From Streptomyces sp. NBC_00234 (GTDB lineage Bacteria > Actinomycetota > Actinomycetes > Streptomycetales > Streptomycetaceae), in the NCBI RefSeq assembly GCF_036195325.1, contig NZ_CP108101.1, positions 6,820,001-6,884,000 of the forward strand: a stretch of 64,000 bases of DNA, in the 5' to 3' direction. Positions 16,501 to 23,471 of the stretch are shown here, in pieces (the stretch's first letter is position 1; each line of letters opens with the position of its first letter). The position numbers and the translations under genes were made by a program. Under the pieces are notes generated by a model. It saw only the letters and a list, made by a program, of their open reading frames with translations. It had not been told where the DNA came from and ran no database searches.

Positions 16501-17321
16501 GGGACCGCACCGACGAGTGGTACAACTACCGCACCAACCCCCGGGACAAGGCCCAGGTGCTCGCCACGCTGGACGAGACCAGCTACACGGGCGGCACGAT
16601 GAAGGGGGACCACCCGATCTCCTGGTGCCAGACCTACAAGGGCGGCCGGTCCTTCTACACCGGCCTCGGCCACACCAAGGAGTCCTACGCCGAACCGGAC
16701 TTCCGCAAGCACCTCCTGGGCGCCATGCGGTACACGACCGGTCAGGCCGAGGCCGACTGCAGGCCCGACACCGGCTACCGGACGATCTTCAACGGGAAGA
16801 CGCTCGACGGCTGGAAGCAGGCGGGCCCCGGACAGTTCACCGTCGCCGACGGCGAGCTGCGCACCGAGGGCGGCATGGGGATGCTCTGGTACCAGGCCAA
16901 GGAGCTGAACTCCTACTCCCTGAAGCTCGACTGGAAGATGGCCGGCGACGACAACTCCGGTGTCTTCGTGGGCTTCCCGGCGTCCGACGACCCCTGGTCC
17001 GCGGTGAACAACGGCTACGAGGTCCAGATCGACGCCACTGATGCCGCCGACCGCACCACGGGCGCCGTCTACGGCTTCAAGTCCGCCGAGCTCGCCGCCC
17101 GTGACGCGGTGCTCAAGCCGCCGGGCGAGTGGAACAGCTACGAGATCCGGGTCCAGGGCGAACGGCTCCAGATCTTCCTCAACGGCGTGAAGATCAACGA
17201 CTACACCAACACCGATCCGGTCCGCAGCCTGAAGAACGGCTACATCGGTCTCCAGAACCACGGAGCCGACGACCAGGTGTCCTTCCGCGACATCCGGTTG
17301 AAGCAGCTGCCCTCGACGTAG
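13593..17321 (+). CDS. Secreted multidomain protein: GSDH propeller, PKD, CBM6-like, ThuA, DUF1080
   Basis: A 1242-aa secreted protein. An Arg-rich signal peptide (cleavage near ASAEP, ~residue 40) is followed by these domains: a PQQ-dependent sugar/sorbosone-dehydrogenase-like beta-propeller (~65-500: GDIDFDAQGNLYLSTGDD, MGFRNPFRF, GEFGRRWIKR); a PKD domain (~510-590, YTWDFGDGG); a CBM6-like carbohydrate-binding domain (~705-826); a ThuA domain (~834-1050: FSKTGGFRHDSI, GGGYMGVHAAADTEYDW); and DUF1080, the 3-keto-disaccharide hydrolase domain (~1060-1242: FNGKTLDGWK). GTG 13593 follows GGAGGA. It probably acts outside the cell on glycosides to release or modify keto-sugars. The conserved element upstream ties it to the ROK/sugar-importer operon; a perfect hairpin ends the transcript. 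Confidence 0.88.
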   Translation: MHRTRNRYRGRRHTGFRASLALLTGGLLTATTLTLGAAPGASAEPRAQSAAADAAAEEFQQVTLAKGGAETGEPMSLAVLPDRSVLHTSRSGELRITDSAGNTRIAGTIPVYSHDEEGLQGVGIDPDFSENRAIYLYYAPPLDTPAGDAPANGTAAQFAEFDGVNRLSRFVLKADGTLDNASEKKVLDIPATRGICCHVGGDIDFDAQGNLYLSTGDDSNPFSSDGFTPIDESPDRNPAYDARRTSGNTNDLRGKILRIKVASDGSYTVPEGNLFAPGTDKTRPEIYAMGFRNPFRFSVDKSTGVLYVGDYGPDAGAADPKRGPAGQVEFARVTKPGNFGWPFCTGDNDPYVDYDFATKTSGAAFDCAAPKNTSRHNTGLVDLPPAQAAWIPYDGGSVPEFGSGSESPMGGPVYHYDPNLDSPVKFPEAYDGDFFAGEFGRRWIKRIEHDSTGAVQSINSIPWSGTQVMDMSFGPDGALYVLDYGTAWFGGDENAGLYRIENATGGRSPVAEASASRTSGVAPLKVAFSSAGTADADGDALTYTWDFGDGGTSTAANPTYTYKKNGTYTATVTAKDPSGRTGSASAHVTVGNTAPTVKLELPGEGQLFTFGDEIPFKVTVTDPEDGTVDCSKVAVRFILGHDSHGHPVTTVNGCSGVIKTEADGGHDPNANIFGVVDASYTDGGGGGQAALTGSDQAQLQPRHRQAEHYTGQSGVAPQDKASANGGKTVGDIHNNDWISFKPYLLTGSTKLTARVSSAGAGGSLEVRTGSPTGTLLGSTTVPVTGSWDTFQNVDVALRNVPRRTTELFLVFKGGSGALYDVDDFELSSAAPVKDAKRVLVFSKTGGFRHDSIPAGITALKELGAESGITVDATEAAGQFTPANLARYDSVVFLSTTGDVLDSDQQKAFEDYVAAGGGYMGVHAAADTEYDWEFYGGLVGAYFSSHPQIQPATVRVENHDHPATAHLGEAWDRTDEWYNYRTNPRDKAQVLATLDETSYTGGTMKGDHPISWCQTYKGGRSFYTGLGHTKESYAEPDFRKHLLGAMRYTTGQAEADCRPDTGYRTIFNGKTLDGWKQAGPGQFTVADGELRTEGGMGMLWYQAKELNSYSLKLDWKMAGDDNSGVFVGFPASDDPWSAVNNGYEVQIDATDAADRTTGAVYGFKSAELAARDAVLKPPGEWNSYEIRVQGERLQIFLNGVKINDYTNTDPVRSLKNGYIGLQNHGADDQVSFRDIRLKQLPST

Positions 17322-17335
17322 GGCTTCGCAGGCCG

Positions 17336-17372
17336 ACGGCGGGCGGGGAGACCGAGGCCCCCCGCCCGCCGT
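17336..17372 (+). terminator. Hairpin terminator after the ThuA/DUF1080 gene
   Basis: A perfect 13-bp stem (ACGGCGGGCGGGG with CCCCGCCCGCCGT) and an 11-base loop, starting 15 bases after the stop codon. No U-run. It separates the secreted-protein gene from the inositol/Ebo operon. Confidence 0.75.
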
Positions 17373-17405
17373 CCTCGGCTGGCACGAGCGCTGCGTGCCG
17401 CCATA

Positions 17406-17462
17406 GACCTCGATCCACAGACCTCGATCCACGGGCCCCGATGCACGGGCCCCGATCCACCG
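17406..17462. repeat. Four imperfect 14-15 bp tandem repeats upstream of the inositol synthase
   Basis: Units of the type GACCTCGATCCAC(A/GG) and GCCCCGAT(C/G)CACGG follow one another four times. They lie in the ~200-bp leader before the inositol-3-phosphate synthase. They could be regulator-binding iterons or simple slippage; nothing in the sequence decides. Confidence 0.5.
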
Positions 17463-17526
17463 CGCCGTACTCATCTCGCTCCACCGTGCTCCACCCCGTC
17501 AGGAGCCCCAGCCAGGGAGGCAGCCC

Positions 17527-18645
17527 GTGACCGCACAAGCCGTCCGTACCGGAGTCTGGTTCATCGGAGCACGCGGCTCCGTCGCCACCACCGCCACCGC
17601 GGGGTGCGCCGCCATCGCGGCCGGGCTCCACCCGGCGACCGGCATGGTCACCGAGACGCCACCCTTCGCCGACAGCGGGCTGCCACCGTTGAACTCCCTG
17701 GTCTTCGGCGGTCACGACACCATCGACTGCCCCCTGCCCAAACGGGCCGAGGCGCTCGCCGCCGGGGATGTCCTGCCGTACGGCCTGCCCTCGGCCGTAC
17801 GCTCCGAACTCGCCGCCGCCGACGCGGAGATACGGACCGGCGGCCCGCTGGCCGGTGACACGCGCAGCGACGAGGAGCTGATCAGCGCCTTCGCCGCGGA
17901 CCTCGCCGACTTCGCCCGCCGTCACGAGCTGGCACGAACCGTCGTGATCAACGTCGCCTCGACCGAGCCCCTGCCCCAGGAGGGCGAGGCACGCCTGCCC
18001 GCCAGCTCCCTCTACGCGGCGGCAGCCCTCCGGGCCGGCTGCCCGTACGTCAACTTCACCCCCTCCACGGGCCTGCGCAGCCCGGCCCTCCAGGACGCCG
18101 TCGCCACCTGCGGACTTCCCCACGCGGGGCGCGACGGCAAGACAGGCCAGACGCTGCTCCGTTCCGTGCTCGCCCCGATGTTCGTGCAACGCGCCCTGCC
18201 GGTACGGGCATGGTCGGGCACGAACCTCCTGGGCGGCGGGGACGGAGCGGCGCTGGCCGACCCCGCGGCGGCGGCGGCGAAGAACGCGGGCAAGGAACGC
18301 GTACTGGCCGACACCCTGGGTACGGCGCCCGAGGGCGAGGTGCACATCGACGACGTCCCGGCGATGGGGGACTGGAAGACGGCGTGGGACCACATCGCCT
18401 TCGACGGTTTCCTCGGCTCGCGCATGATCCTCCAGACGATCTGGCAGGGCTGCGACTCCGCGCTGGCCGCCCCCCTGGTCCTCGACCTGGCCCGGCTGCT
18501 GGCCCGCGCCCAGGAGTGCGGCCTCACCGGCCCGCGCCCCGAGCTGGGCTTCTACTTCAAGGACCCGGACGGCGGGCCGGCCGCTCTGTCCGAGCAGTAC
18601 GCGGCCCTGCTGGCCTTCGGCGAGCGGCTGCGAGGTGAGCGGTGA
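17527..18645 (+). CDS. ino1: Inositol-3-phosphate synthase (myo-inositol-1-phosphate synthase family)
   Basis: A 372-aa NAD-dependent cyclase converting glucose 6-phosphate to inositol 3-phosphate. Visible family features are the N-terminal NAD motif (FIGARGSVATTATAG), VNFTPSTG, GRDGKTGQTLLRSVLAPMF with the catalytic lysine, WSGTNLLGGGDG, and GFLGSRMILQTIWQG. GTG 17527 follows GGGAGG. It opens an eight-gene operon; its stop overlaps the EboC start (GTGA). Placement at the head of an Ebo cluster suggests a dedicated, specialised copy and not the housekeeping enzyme. It stands where many Ebo clusters carry EboD, a dehydroquinate-synthase-like sugar-phosphate cyclase. Confidence 0.9.
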   Translation: MTAQAVRTGVWFIGARGSVATTATAGCAAIAAGLHPATGMVTETPPFADSGLPPLNSLVFGGHDTIDCPLPKRAEALAAGDVLPYGLPSAVRSELAAADAEIRTGGPLAGDTRSDEELISAFAADLADFARRHELARTVVINVASTEPLPQEGEARLPASSLYAAAALRAGCPYVNFTPSTGLRSPALQDAVATCGLPHAGRDGKTGQTLLRSVLAPMFVQRALPVRAWSGTNLLGGGDGAALADPAAAAAKNAGKERVLADTLGTAPEGEVHIDDVPAMGDWKTAWDHIAFDGFLGSRMILQTIWQGCDSALAAPLVLDLARLLARAQECGLTGPRPELGFYFKDPDGGPAALSEQYAALLAFGERLRGER

Positions 18646-19910
18646 GGCTCCGCGGCTGGGGCGGCGCTGCGGGACTGCTGCTGGCGCTGACGGCGGTCGG
18701 CGCCGTACGCGGCGCCCGCGCCGCACGCACGGGCTCGGCGCCGGATGACTCCGTACCCGCCGACTCCGTGCCCGCCGACCGCACGCCGTCCGGCTGTGCG
18801 CCGGAGACGGCCGAGGCCACAGACCGCCTGTCCGGTGCGGGCGGGACTGCGCCCGCACCGGGCAGGCCCCGCACCGCGAAGGGCCAGGCCGACCCCGCTC
18901 TCGCCGCCGGCTTGCGTGAACGGGCGGGCGCGTGGGCCGAGTTGCTGAGGGTGTCGGCCCTGTTCACCGTCCCGGGCGACGCCCTGGCCGGAGCAGCCGC
19001 GACGGGCCGCAGGCCCCACCGCGGCACTGCGCTGGCCGTGGGCGCCTCGCTCTGTCTGTACGAGGCGGGGATGGCGCTCAACGACTGGGCGGACCGCGAG
19101 GAGGACGCCGTGGACCGTCCCCATCGCCCGATTCCCTCGGGCCGGATCACGCCGGGTTCGGCCCTGGCGGCCGCGGGCGTGCTGACGGCGGCGGGCCTGG
19201 CCCTGGCCGCACGGGCCGGCGGCCCCTCGCTCGCGGTGGCCTCGGCCCTCGCGGCCACGGTGTGGTCCTACGACCTGTACCTGAAGCACACGGAGGCGGG
19301 CCCGGCGGCCATGGCCACGGCCCGCTCCCTGGACCTGCTCCTGGGAGCGACGGCAACGGCGACGGCCCGCGCGGCGGCAGCACGCGTACCGACCAGGGCC
19401 TCCGGACCCCCACCGGGGACCGGACCCGCAGCCGCGCTGCGCTCCGCGCTCCCCGCTGCCGCCCTGCTGGGCGCGCACACCTACGCCGTCACCGTCGTCT
19501 CCCGCCACGAGGCGCAGGGTGGCTCCACCACCGCCCCGCTCGTCGCACTCGCCACGACCGTGGGGCTCGGCGCCGCGGTCGCCGGCGAGCCCAGGCGGGC
19601 CGGGGGACCAGCCCCCGGCCGTGCCGGGCACGAGCTGTGGCAGCCGCTCCGGCCGGCCGGCGCGCCCGCCCGCCTCCTGCTCACCGGCTTCGCCGGGGCC
19701 TACCTCCGTACCGCCGCCCGCCCCCAACTGCACGCCGCGCTCAACCCGTCCCCGCCGCTCACCCAACGCGCCGTCGGCGGCGGAATCCGCGCCATGATCC
19801 CGCTCCAGGCCGCTCTCGCCGCGCGGGCGGGAGCACCCGTCACCGGACTGGTCCTCATGGGGCTCGTCCCCCTGGCGCGACAGCTCGCACGGAAGGTGAG
19901 CCCCACATGA
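18642..19910 (+). CDS. eboC: EboC, UbiA-type prenyltransferase
   Basis: A 422-aa membrane protein of the UbiA superfamily. The first Asp-rich motif and its continuation are clear (NDWADREEDAVDRPHRPIPSG, residues ~147-167), and about eight hydrophobic helices follow. The second Asp motif is weaker (TVWSYDLYLKH). GTG at 18642 overlaps the ino1 stop. Residues ~25-95, an Ala/Pro/Thr-rich stretch between the first hydrophobic segment and the catalytic core, are unusual and may be a disordered insertion. UbiA enzymes move prenyl groups or, in Rv3806c-like members, a phosphosugar onto polyprenyl phosphate. The acceptor here is unknown; its coupling to an inositol phosphate synthase is suggestive. 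Confidence 0.85.
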   Translation: MRLRGWGGAAGLLLALTAVGAVRGARAARTGSAPDDSVPADSVPADRTPSGCAPETAEATDRLSGAGGTAPAPGRPRTAKGQADPALAAGLRERAGAWAELLRVSALFTVPGDALAGAAATGRRPHRGTALAVGASLCLYEAGMALNDWADREEDAVDRPHRPIPSGRITPGSALAAAGVLTAAGLALAARAGGPSLAVASALAATVWSYDLYLKHTEAGPAAMATARSLDLLLGATATATARAAAARVPTRASGPPPGTGPAAALRSALPAAALLGAHTYAVTVVSRHEAQGGSTTAPLVALATTVGLGAAVAGEPRRAGGPAPGRAGHELWQPLRPAGAPARLLLTGFAGAYLRTAARPQLHAALNPSPPLTQRAVGGGIRAMIPLQAALAARAGAPVTGLVLMGLVPLARQLARKVSPT

Positions 19911-20767
19911 CACTCCGCCTCGGCTACGGCACCAACGGGCTCACCGACCTCCGGCTCGACGACGCCCTCGGTCTGCTCGCCGACCTCGGCTACGAGGGCG
20001 TGGGGCTGACCCTCGACCACATGCACCTCGACCCCCTCGCACCCGACCTCGCCGCCCGCACCCGGCACGTGGCACGCCGGCTCTCGGCGCTCGGCCTCGG
20101 AGTCACCGTCGAGACCGGCGCCCGCTATGTGCTCGACCCGCGCCGCAAGCACGGCCCGTCCCTGCTCGACCCGGACCCCGAGGCCCGCGCGGTGCGTACC
20201 GCGCTGCTCGTCCGGGCCGTCGACGTCGCCGCCGACCTCGGAGCGCACGCCGTGCACTGCTTCAGCGGCATCACCCCGCCGGGGGGTGGCGACGACGGCA
20301 CGGACACCGCCGCCTGGCAGCGGCTGGCCGACGCACTCGCTCCCGTCCTCGACGCCGCCACCCGCACCGGCATCCCCCTGGCCGTCGAGCCCGAGCCCGG
20401 CCATCTCCTCGCCACACTCGCCGACTTCCACCACCTCCGTACGCTCCTGGGCGACCCGGAACCCCTCGGACTCACCCTCGACATCGGGCACTGCCAGTGC
20501 CTGGAACCCGCCTCGCCCGTCGACTGCGTGAAGGCCGCCGCCCCCTGGCTGCGCCACGTCCAGATCGAGGACATGCGCCGCGGGGTGCACGAACACCTGC
20601 CCTTCGGCGACGGCGAGATCGACTTCCCGCCCGTCCTGCACGCACTCGCCGAAGCGGACTACCAGGGCCTCACCGTCGTCGAACTGCCCCGCCATTCGCA
20701 CGCCGGCCCCGAACTCGCCCGCACCTCCATCGAGTTCCTGCGCAAGCACAGTCCGTCGAGCCGCTGA
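19907..20767 (+). CDS. Sugar phosphate isomerase/epimerase in the Ebo operon
   Basis: A 286-aa AP-endonuclease-2-type TIM barrel (LGYGTNGLTDLRLDDALGLLADLGYEGVGLTLDH at the N-terminus). Probable metal ligands: Glu in AVEPEPGH, Asp/His in TLDIGHCQCLE, His/Glu in RHVQIEDMRRGVHEHLPFGDGEIDF, and Glu in VVELPRHSH. ATG 19907 overlaps the EboC stop (ATGA), so the two are coupled. It probably isomerises, epimerises or dehydrates a sugar or cyclitol intermediate made in this operon. Confidence 0.88.
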   Translation: MTLRLGYGTNGLTDLRLDDALGLLADLGYEGVGLTLDHMHLDPLAPDLAARTRHVARRLSALGLGVTVETGARYVLDPRRKHGPSLLDPDPEARAVRTALLVRAVDVAADLGAHAVHCFSGITPPGGGDDGTDTAAWQRLADALAPVLDAATRTGIPLAVEPEPGHLLATLADFHHLRTLLGDPEPLGLTLDIGHCQCLEPASPVDCVKAAAPWLRHVQIEDMRRGVHEHLPFGDGEIDFPPVLHALAEADYQGLTVVELPRHSHAGPELARTSIEFLRKHSPSSR

Positions 20768-20789
20768 ACCCGCCGAAGGGAGCAACGCC

Positions 20790-21443
20790 ATGCCGATGAC
20801 CCCGCTGCTGACCCGCAAAGAACTCGACGTCCAGCTCGGCGGAGCCGCACGCGCCTGGCTCGACGAGGCCCTCGCCGAAGCCGAACACGCAGCCCGTACC
20901 GGCGAACACCCGGACGCCGCAACGGCCTTCGCCGTCCCGCCCTGGGAGCTGCGGTACGCCGCCGCCGGCCGCCACTGCGGGCTCGACCGCGCCGACTCCG
21001 TACGTTCCCTGCTGCTCGTCGAGGCCCGCGCCGGGCTGCCCGCCCTGACCAGGCTCTACGAACAGGGCACCGCGGCCGAACGGCGTGCCGTGCTCCTCAC
21101 GCTGCACCGGCTGGACATCGGGCCCACCGCCCTCCCGCTCGTCGAGGACGCCCTGCGCACCAACGACACCCGGCTGGTCGCCGCCGCCGTCGGTCCGTAC
21201 GCCGCGGCGCACCTCGACGCCCACCAGTGGCGGCACGCCATTCTCAAGTGTCTCTTCACCGGTGTCCCCGTGGACTGCGTCGAAGCGCTGGCCCGCCGCT
21301 CGCGGGGCGACGCGGAACTCGCCCGCATGCTGGGCGACTTCGCCGCGGAACGCACCGCGGCCGGGCGTGACGTCCCCGCCGACCTCGCCCGCGTCCTCGC
21401 TCTCACCGCTCCCGCCCCCACGGTCCCCACGGAGGAGTCCTGA
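20790..21443 (+). CDS. eboA: EboA domain-containing protein
   Basis: A 217-aa, helix-rich, probably cytoplasmic protein. The recognisable EboA-type stretch is AVGPYAAAHLDAHQWRHAILKCLFTGVPVDCVEAL near residues 130-165. There is no signal peptide or membrane segment. The biochemical function of the family is unknown. GAAGGGAG precedes ATG 20790. Its stop overlaps the TatD-family gene by one base (TGATG). Identification rests on this local motif and the classic A-B order with the following gene. Confidence 0.82.
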   Translation: MPMTPLLTRKELDVQLGGAARAWLDEALAEAEHAARTGEHPDAATAFAVPPWELRYAAAGRHCGLDRADSVRSLLLVEARAGLPALTRLYEQGTAAERRAVLLTLHRLDIGPTALPLVEDALRTNDTRLVAAAVGPYAAAHLDAHQWRHAILKCLFTGVPVDCVEALARRSRGDAELARMLGDFAAERTAAGRDVPADLARVLALTAPAPTVPTEES

Positions 21444-22291
21444 TGCGCATCTTCGACCCCCATATCCACATGACCTCCCGCACGACGGACGACTACCGGG
21501 CGATGTACGACGCGGGTGTCCGCGCCCTCGTCGAACCCTCCTTCTGGCTGGGCCAGCCCCGCACCTCGCCCGCCAGCTTCTTCGACTACTTCGACGCCCT
21601 GCTCGGCTGGGAGCCCTTCCGCGCCTCCCAGTACGGCATAGCCCACCACTGCACACTCGCCCTCAACCCGAAGGAGGCGAACGACCCCCGCTGCTTCCCC
21701 GTCCTCGACGCCCTGCCCCGCTACCTCGTCAAGGACTCCGTCGTCGCCGTCGGCGAGATCGGCTACGACTCCATGACCCCGGCCGAGGACATCGCCCTGG
21801 CCACACAGCTCCAGCTCGCCGCCGACCACGGTCTGCCCGCCCTGGTCCACACCCCGCACCGCGACAAGCTCGCCGGTCTGCACCGCACCGTCGACGTCAT
21901 CCGCGAATCACATCTCCCCCCGGAGCGGGTGCTGCTCGACCACCTCAACGAGACGACCGTGAAGGACGCCGTCGACAGCGGCTGCTGGGCCGGCTTCTCC
22001 ATCTACCCGGACACCAAGATGGACGAGGACCGCATGGTCACGATCCTGCGGACGTACGGCACCGAGAAGATCCTCGTCAACTCGGCGGCCGACTGGGGAC
22101 AGAGCGACCCGCTGAAGACCCGCAAGGTCGCCGACGCGATGCTGAAGGCCGGATTCACCGAGGACGACGTCGACCAGGTCCTCTGGCGCAACCCCGTCGC
22201 CTTCTACGGGCAGAGCGGCCGGCTCCAGCTCGACATCGCCGCGCCCGACCCCCTGCACGAGGGGAACTCCATCCTGCGCGGCGGGGAGTGA
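21443..22291 (+). CDS. eboB: EboB, TatD family metal-dependent hydrolase
   Basis: A 282-aa amidohydrolase-fold TIM barrel. Metal ligands are visible in order: HxH (DPHIHMTSR, residues 5-7), Glu (AVGEIGYDS), His (ALVHTPHRDK), His (LLDHLNE) and Asp (VNSAADWGQSDP). This is the TatD pattern. ATG 21443 overlaps the eboA stop. Its substrate in Ebo clusters is not known; a phosphoester or cyclic ester of the metabolite being processed is plausible. Confidence 0.85.
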   Translation: MRIFDPHIHMTSRTTDDYRAMYDAGVRALVEPSFWLGQPRTSPASFFDYFDALLGWEPFRASQYGIAHHCTLALNPKEANDPRCFPVLDALPRYLVKDSVVAVGEIGYDSMTPAEDIALATQLQLAADHGLPALVHTPHRDKLAGLHRTVDVIRESHLPPERVLLDHLNETTVKDAVDSGCWAGFSIYPDTKMDEDRMVTILRTYGTEKILVNSAADWGQSDPLKTRKVADAMLKAGFTEDDVDQVLWRNPVAFYGQSGRLQLDIAAPDPLHEGNSILRGGE

Positions 22292-22295
22292 AGCG

Positions 22296-23471
22296 ATGCG
22301 CTTCCGCCACCCCGACGGCTCCACCGTCCACCTCTCCTACTGCACCAACGTGCACCCCGCCGAGACCCTCGACGGCGTGCGGGCACAGCTGCGCGACCAC
22401 AGCGAACCGGTGCGCAGACGCCTCGGCCGCGACCGCCTGGGCATCGGCCTGTGGCTCGCCAAGGACGCGGCCCGCGCCCTGATCAACGACCCCGCCGCGC
22501 TGCGCTCGCTCCGCGCCGAGCTGGACCGCCGCGGCCTCGAAGTCGTCACGCTCAACGGCTTCCCGTACGAGGGATTCGGCGCCGAAGAGGTCAAGTACCG
22601 CGTCTACCGGCCGGACTGGACCGACCCCGAGCGGCTCGCCCACACCACCGACCTCGCCCGGCTGCTCGCCACGCTGCTCCCCGAAGACGTCACCGAAGGC
22701 ACCATCTCCACGCTGCCGATCGCCTGGCGCACCCCGTACGACGGCGACCGCGACGCGGCCCGCACCGCGCGGGCCGCCCTCACCACCCTCGCGCAACGCC
22801 TCGACGCCCTCGCCGAACTGACCGGAAAGTCCATCCGGATCGGTCTCGAACCGGAACCCGGCTGCACGGTGGAGACCACCGCCGACGCCATCGGACCCCT
22901 CACCGCGATCGGGCACGACCGCATCGGCATCTGCGTGGACACGTGCCACCTCGCCACGTCCTTCGAGGACCCGGACACGGCGCTCGACGCCCTCGCCGGG
23001 GCGGGGGTCTTCGTCGCCAAGGCCCAGCTCTCCGCCGCCCTGCACGCCGAACACCCCCACCTGCCCGATGTACGCACCGCGCTCGCCGCCTTCGCCGAAC
23101 CCCGCTTCCTCCACCAGACCCGCACGAGCACCGCCGCAGGTCTGCGCGGCGCCGACGACCTGGACGAGGCACTGGCCGGCGGGACCCTCCCCGACAGCAC
23201 CCCGTGGCGGTCCCACTTCCACGTACCGCTGCACGCGCCCCCGGCACCCCCGCTGACCTCCACCCTCCCGGTGCTCCGGTCCACGCTGACCCGGCTCCTC
23301 GGAGGCCCACGGCCGCTGACCCGGCACCTGGAGGTCGAGACGTACACCTGGCAGGCCCTGCCGGCGGAGCTGCGCCCCCGCACCCGCACCCAGCTCGCCG
23401 ACGGCATCGCCGCCGAACTCACCCTCGCCCGGGACCTCCTGGTCGACCTCGGGCTCAAGGAGCTGCCATGA
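22296..23471 (+). CDS. eboE: EboE, metabolite traffic protein (TIM-barrel)
   Basis: A 391-aa protein matching the Ebo 'metabolite traffic' family. It starts with LSYCTNVHPAETLDGVRAQLRDH and has a xylose-isomerase-like barrel with candidate ligands in IGLEPEPGC, ICVDTCHLATSFED and KAQLSAAL. GGGGAG precedes ATG 22296, four bases after the eboB stop; the stop overlaps eboF (ATGA). In cyanobacteria the ebo genes are needed to move a scytonemin precursor out of the cytoplasm. That link is from the family; the metabolite here is unknown. Confidence 0.85.
   Translation: MRFRHPDGSTVHLSYCTNVHPAETLDGVRAQLRDHSEPVRRRLGRDRLGIGLWLAKDAARALINDPAALRSLRAELDRRGLEVVTLNGFPYEGFGAEEVKYRVYRPDWTDPERLAHTTDLARLLATLLPEDVTEGTISTLPIAWRTPYDGDRDAARTARAALTTLAQRLDALAELTGKSIRIGLEPEPGCTVETTADAIGPLTAIGHDRIGICVDTCHLATSFEDPDTALDALAGAGVFVAKAQLSAALHAEHPHLPDVRTALAAFAEPRFLHQTRTSTAAGLRGADDLDEALAGGTLPDSTPWRSHFHVPLHAPPAPPLTSTLPVLRSTLTRLLGGPRPLTRHLEVETYTWQALPAELRPRTRTQLADGIAAELTLARDLLVDLGLKELP

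Noticed and set aside
13647..17474. 1275-codon minus-strand open frame opposite the ThuA/DUF1080 gene
   Set aside because: Val/Gly/Arg-rich shadow with no domain; the plus-strand frame has five recognisable domains and a signal peptide.
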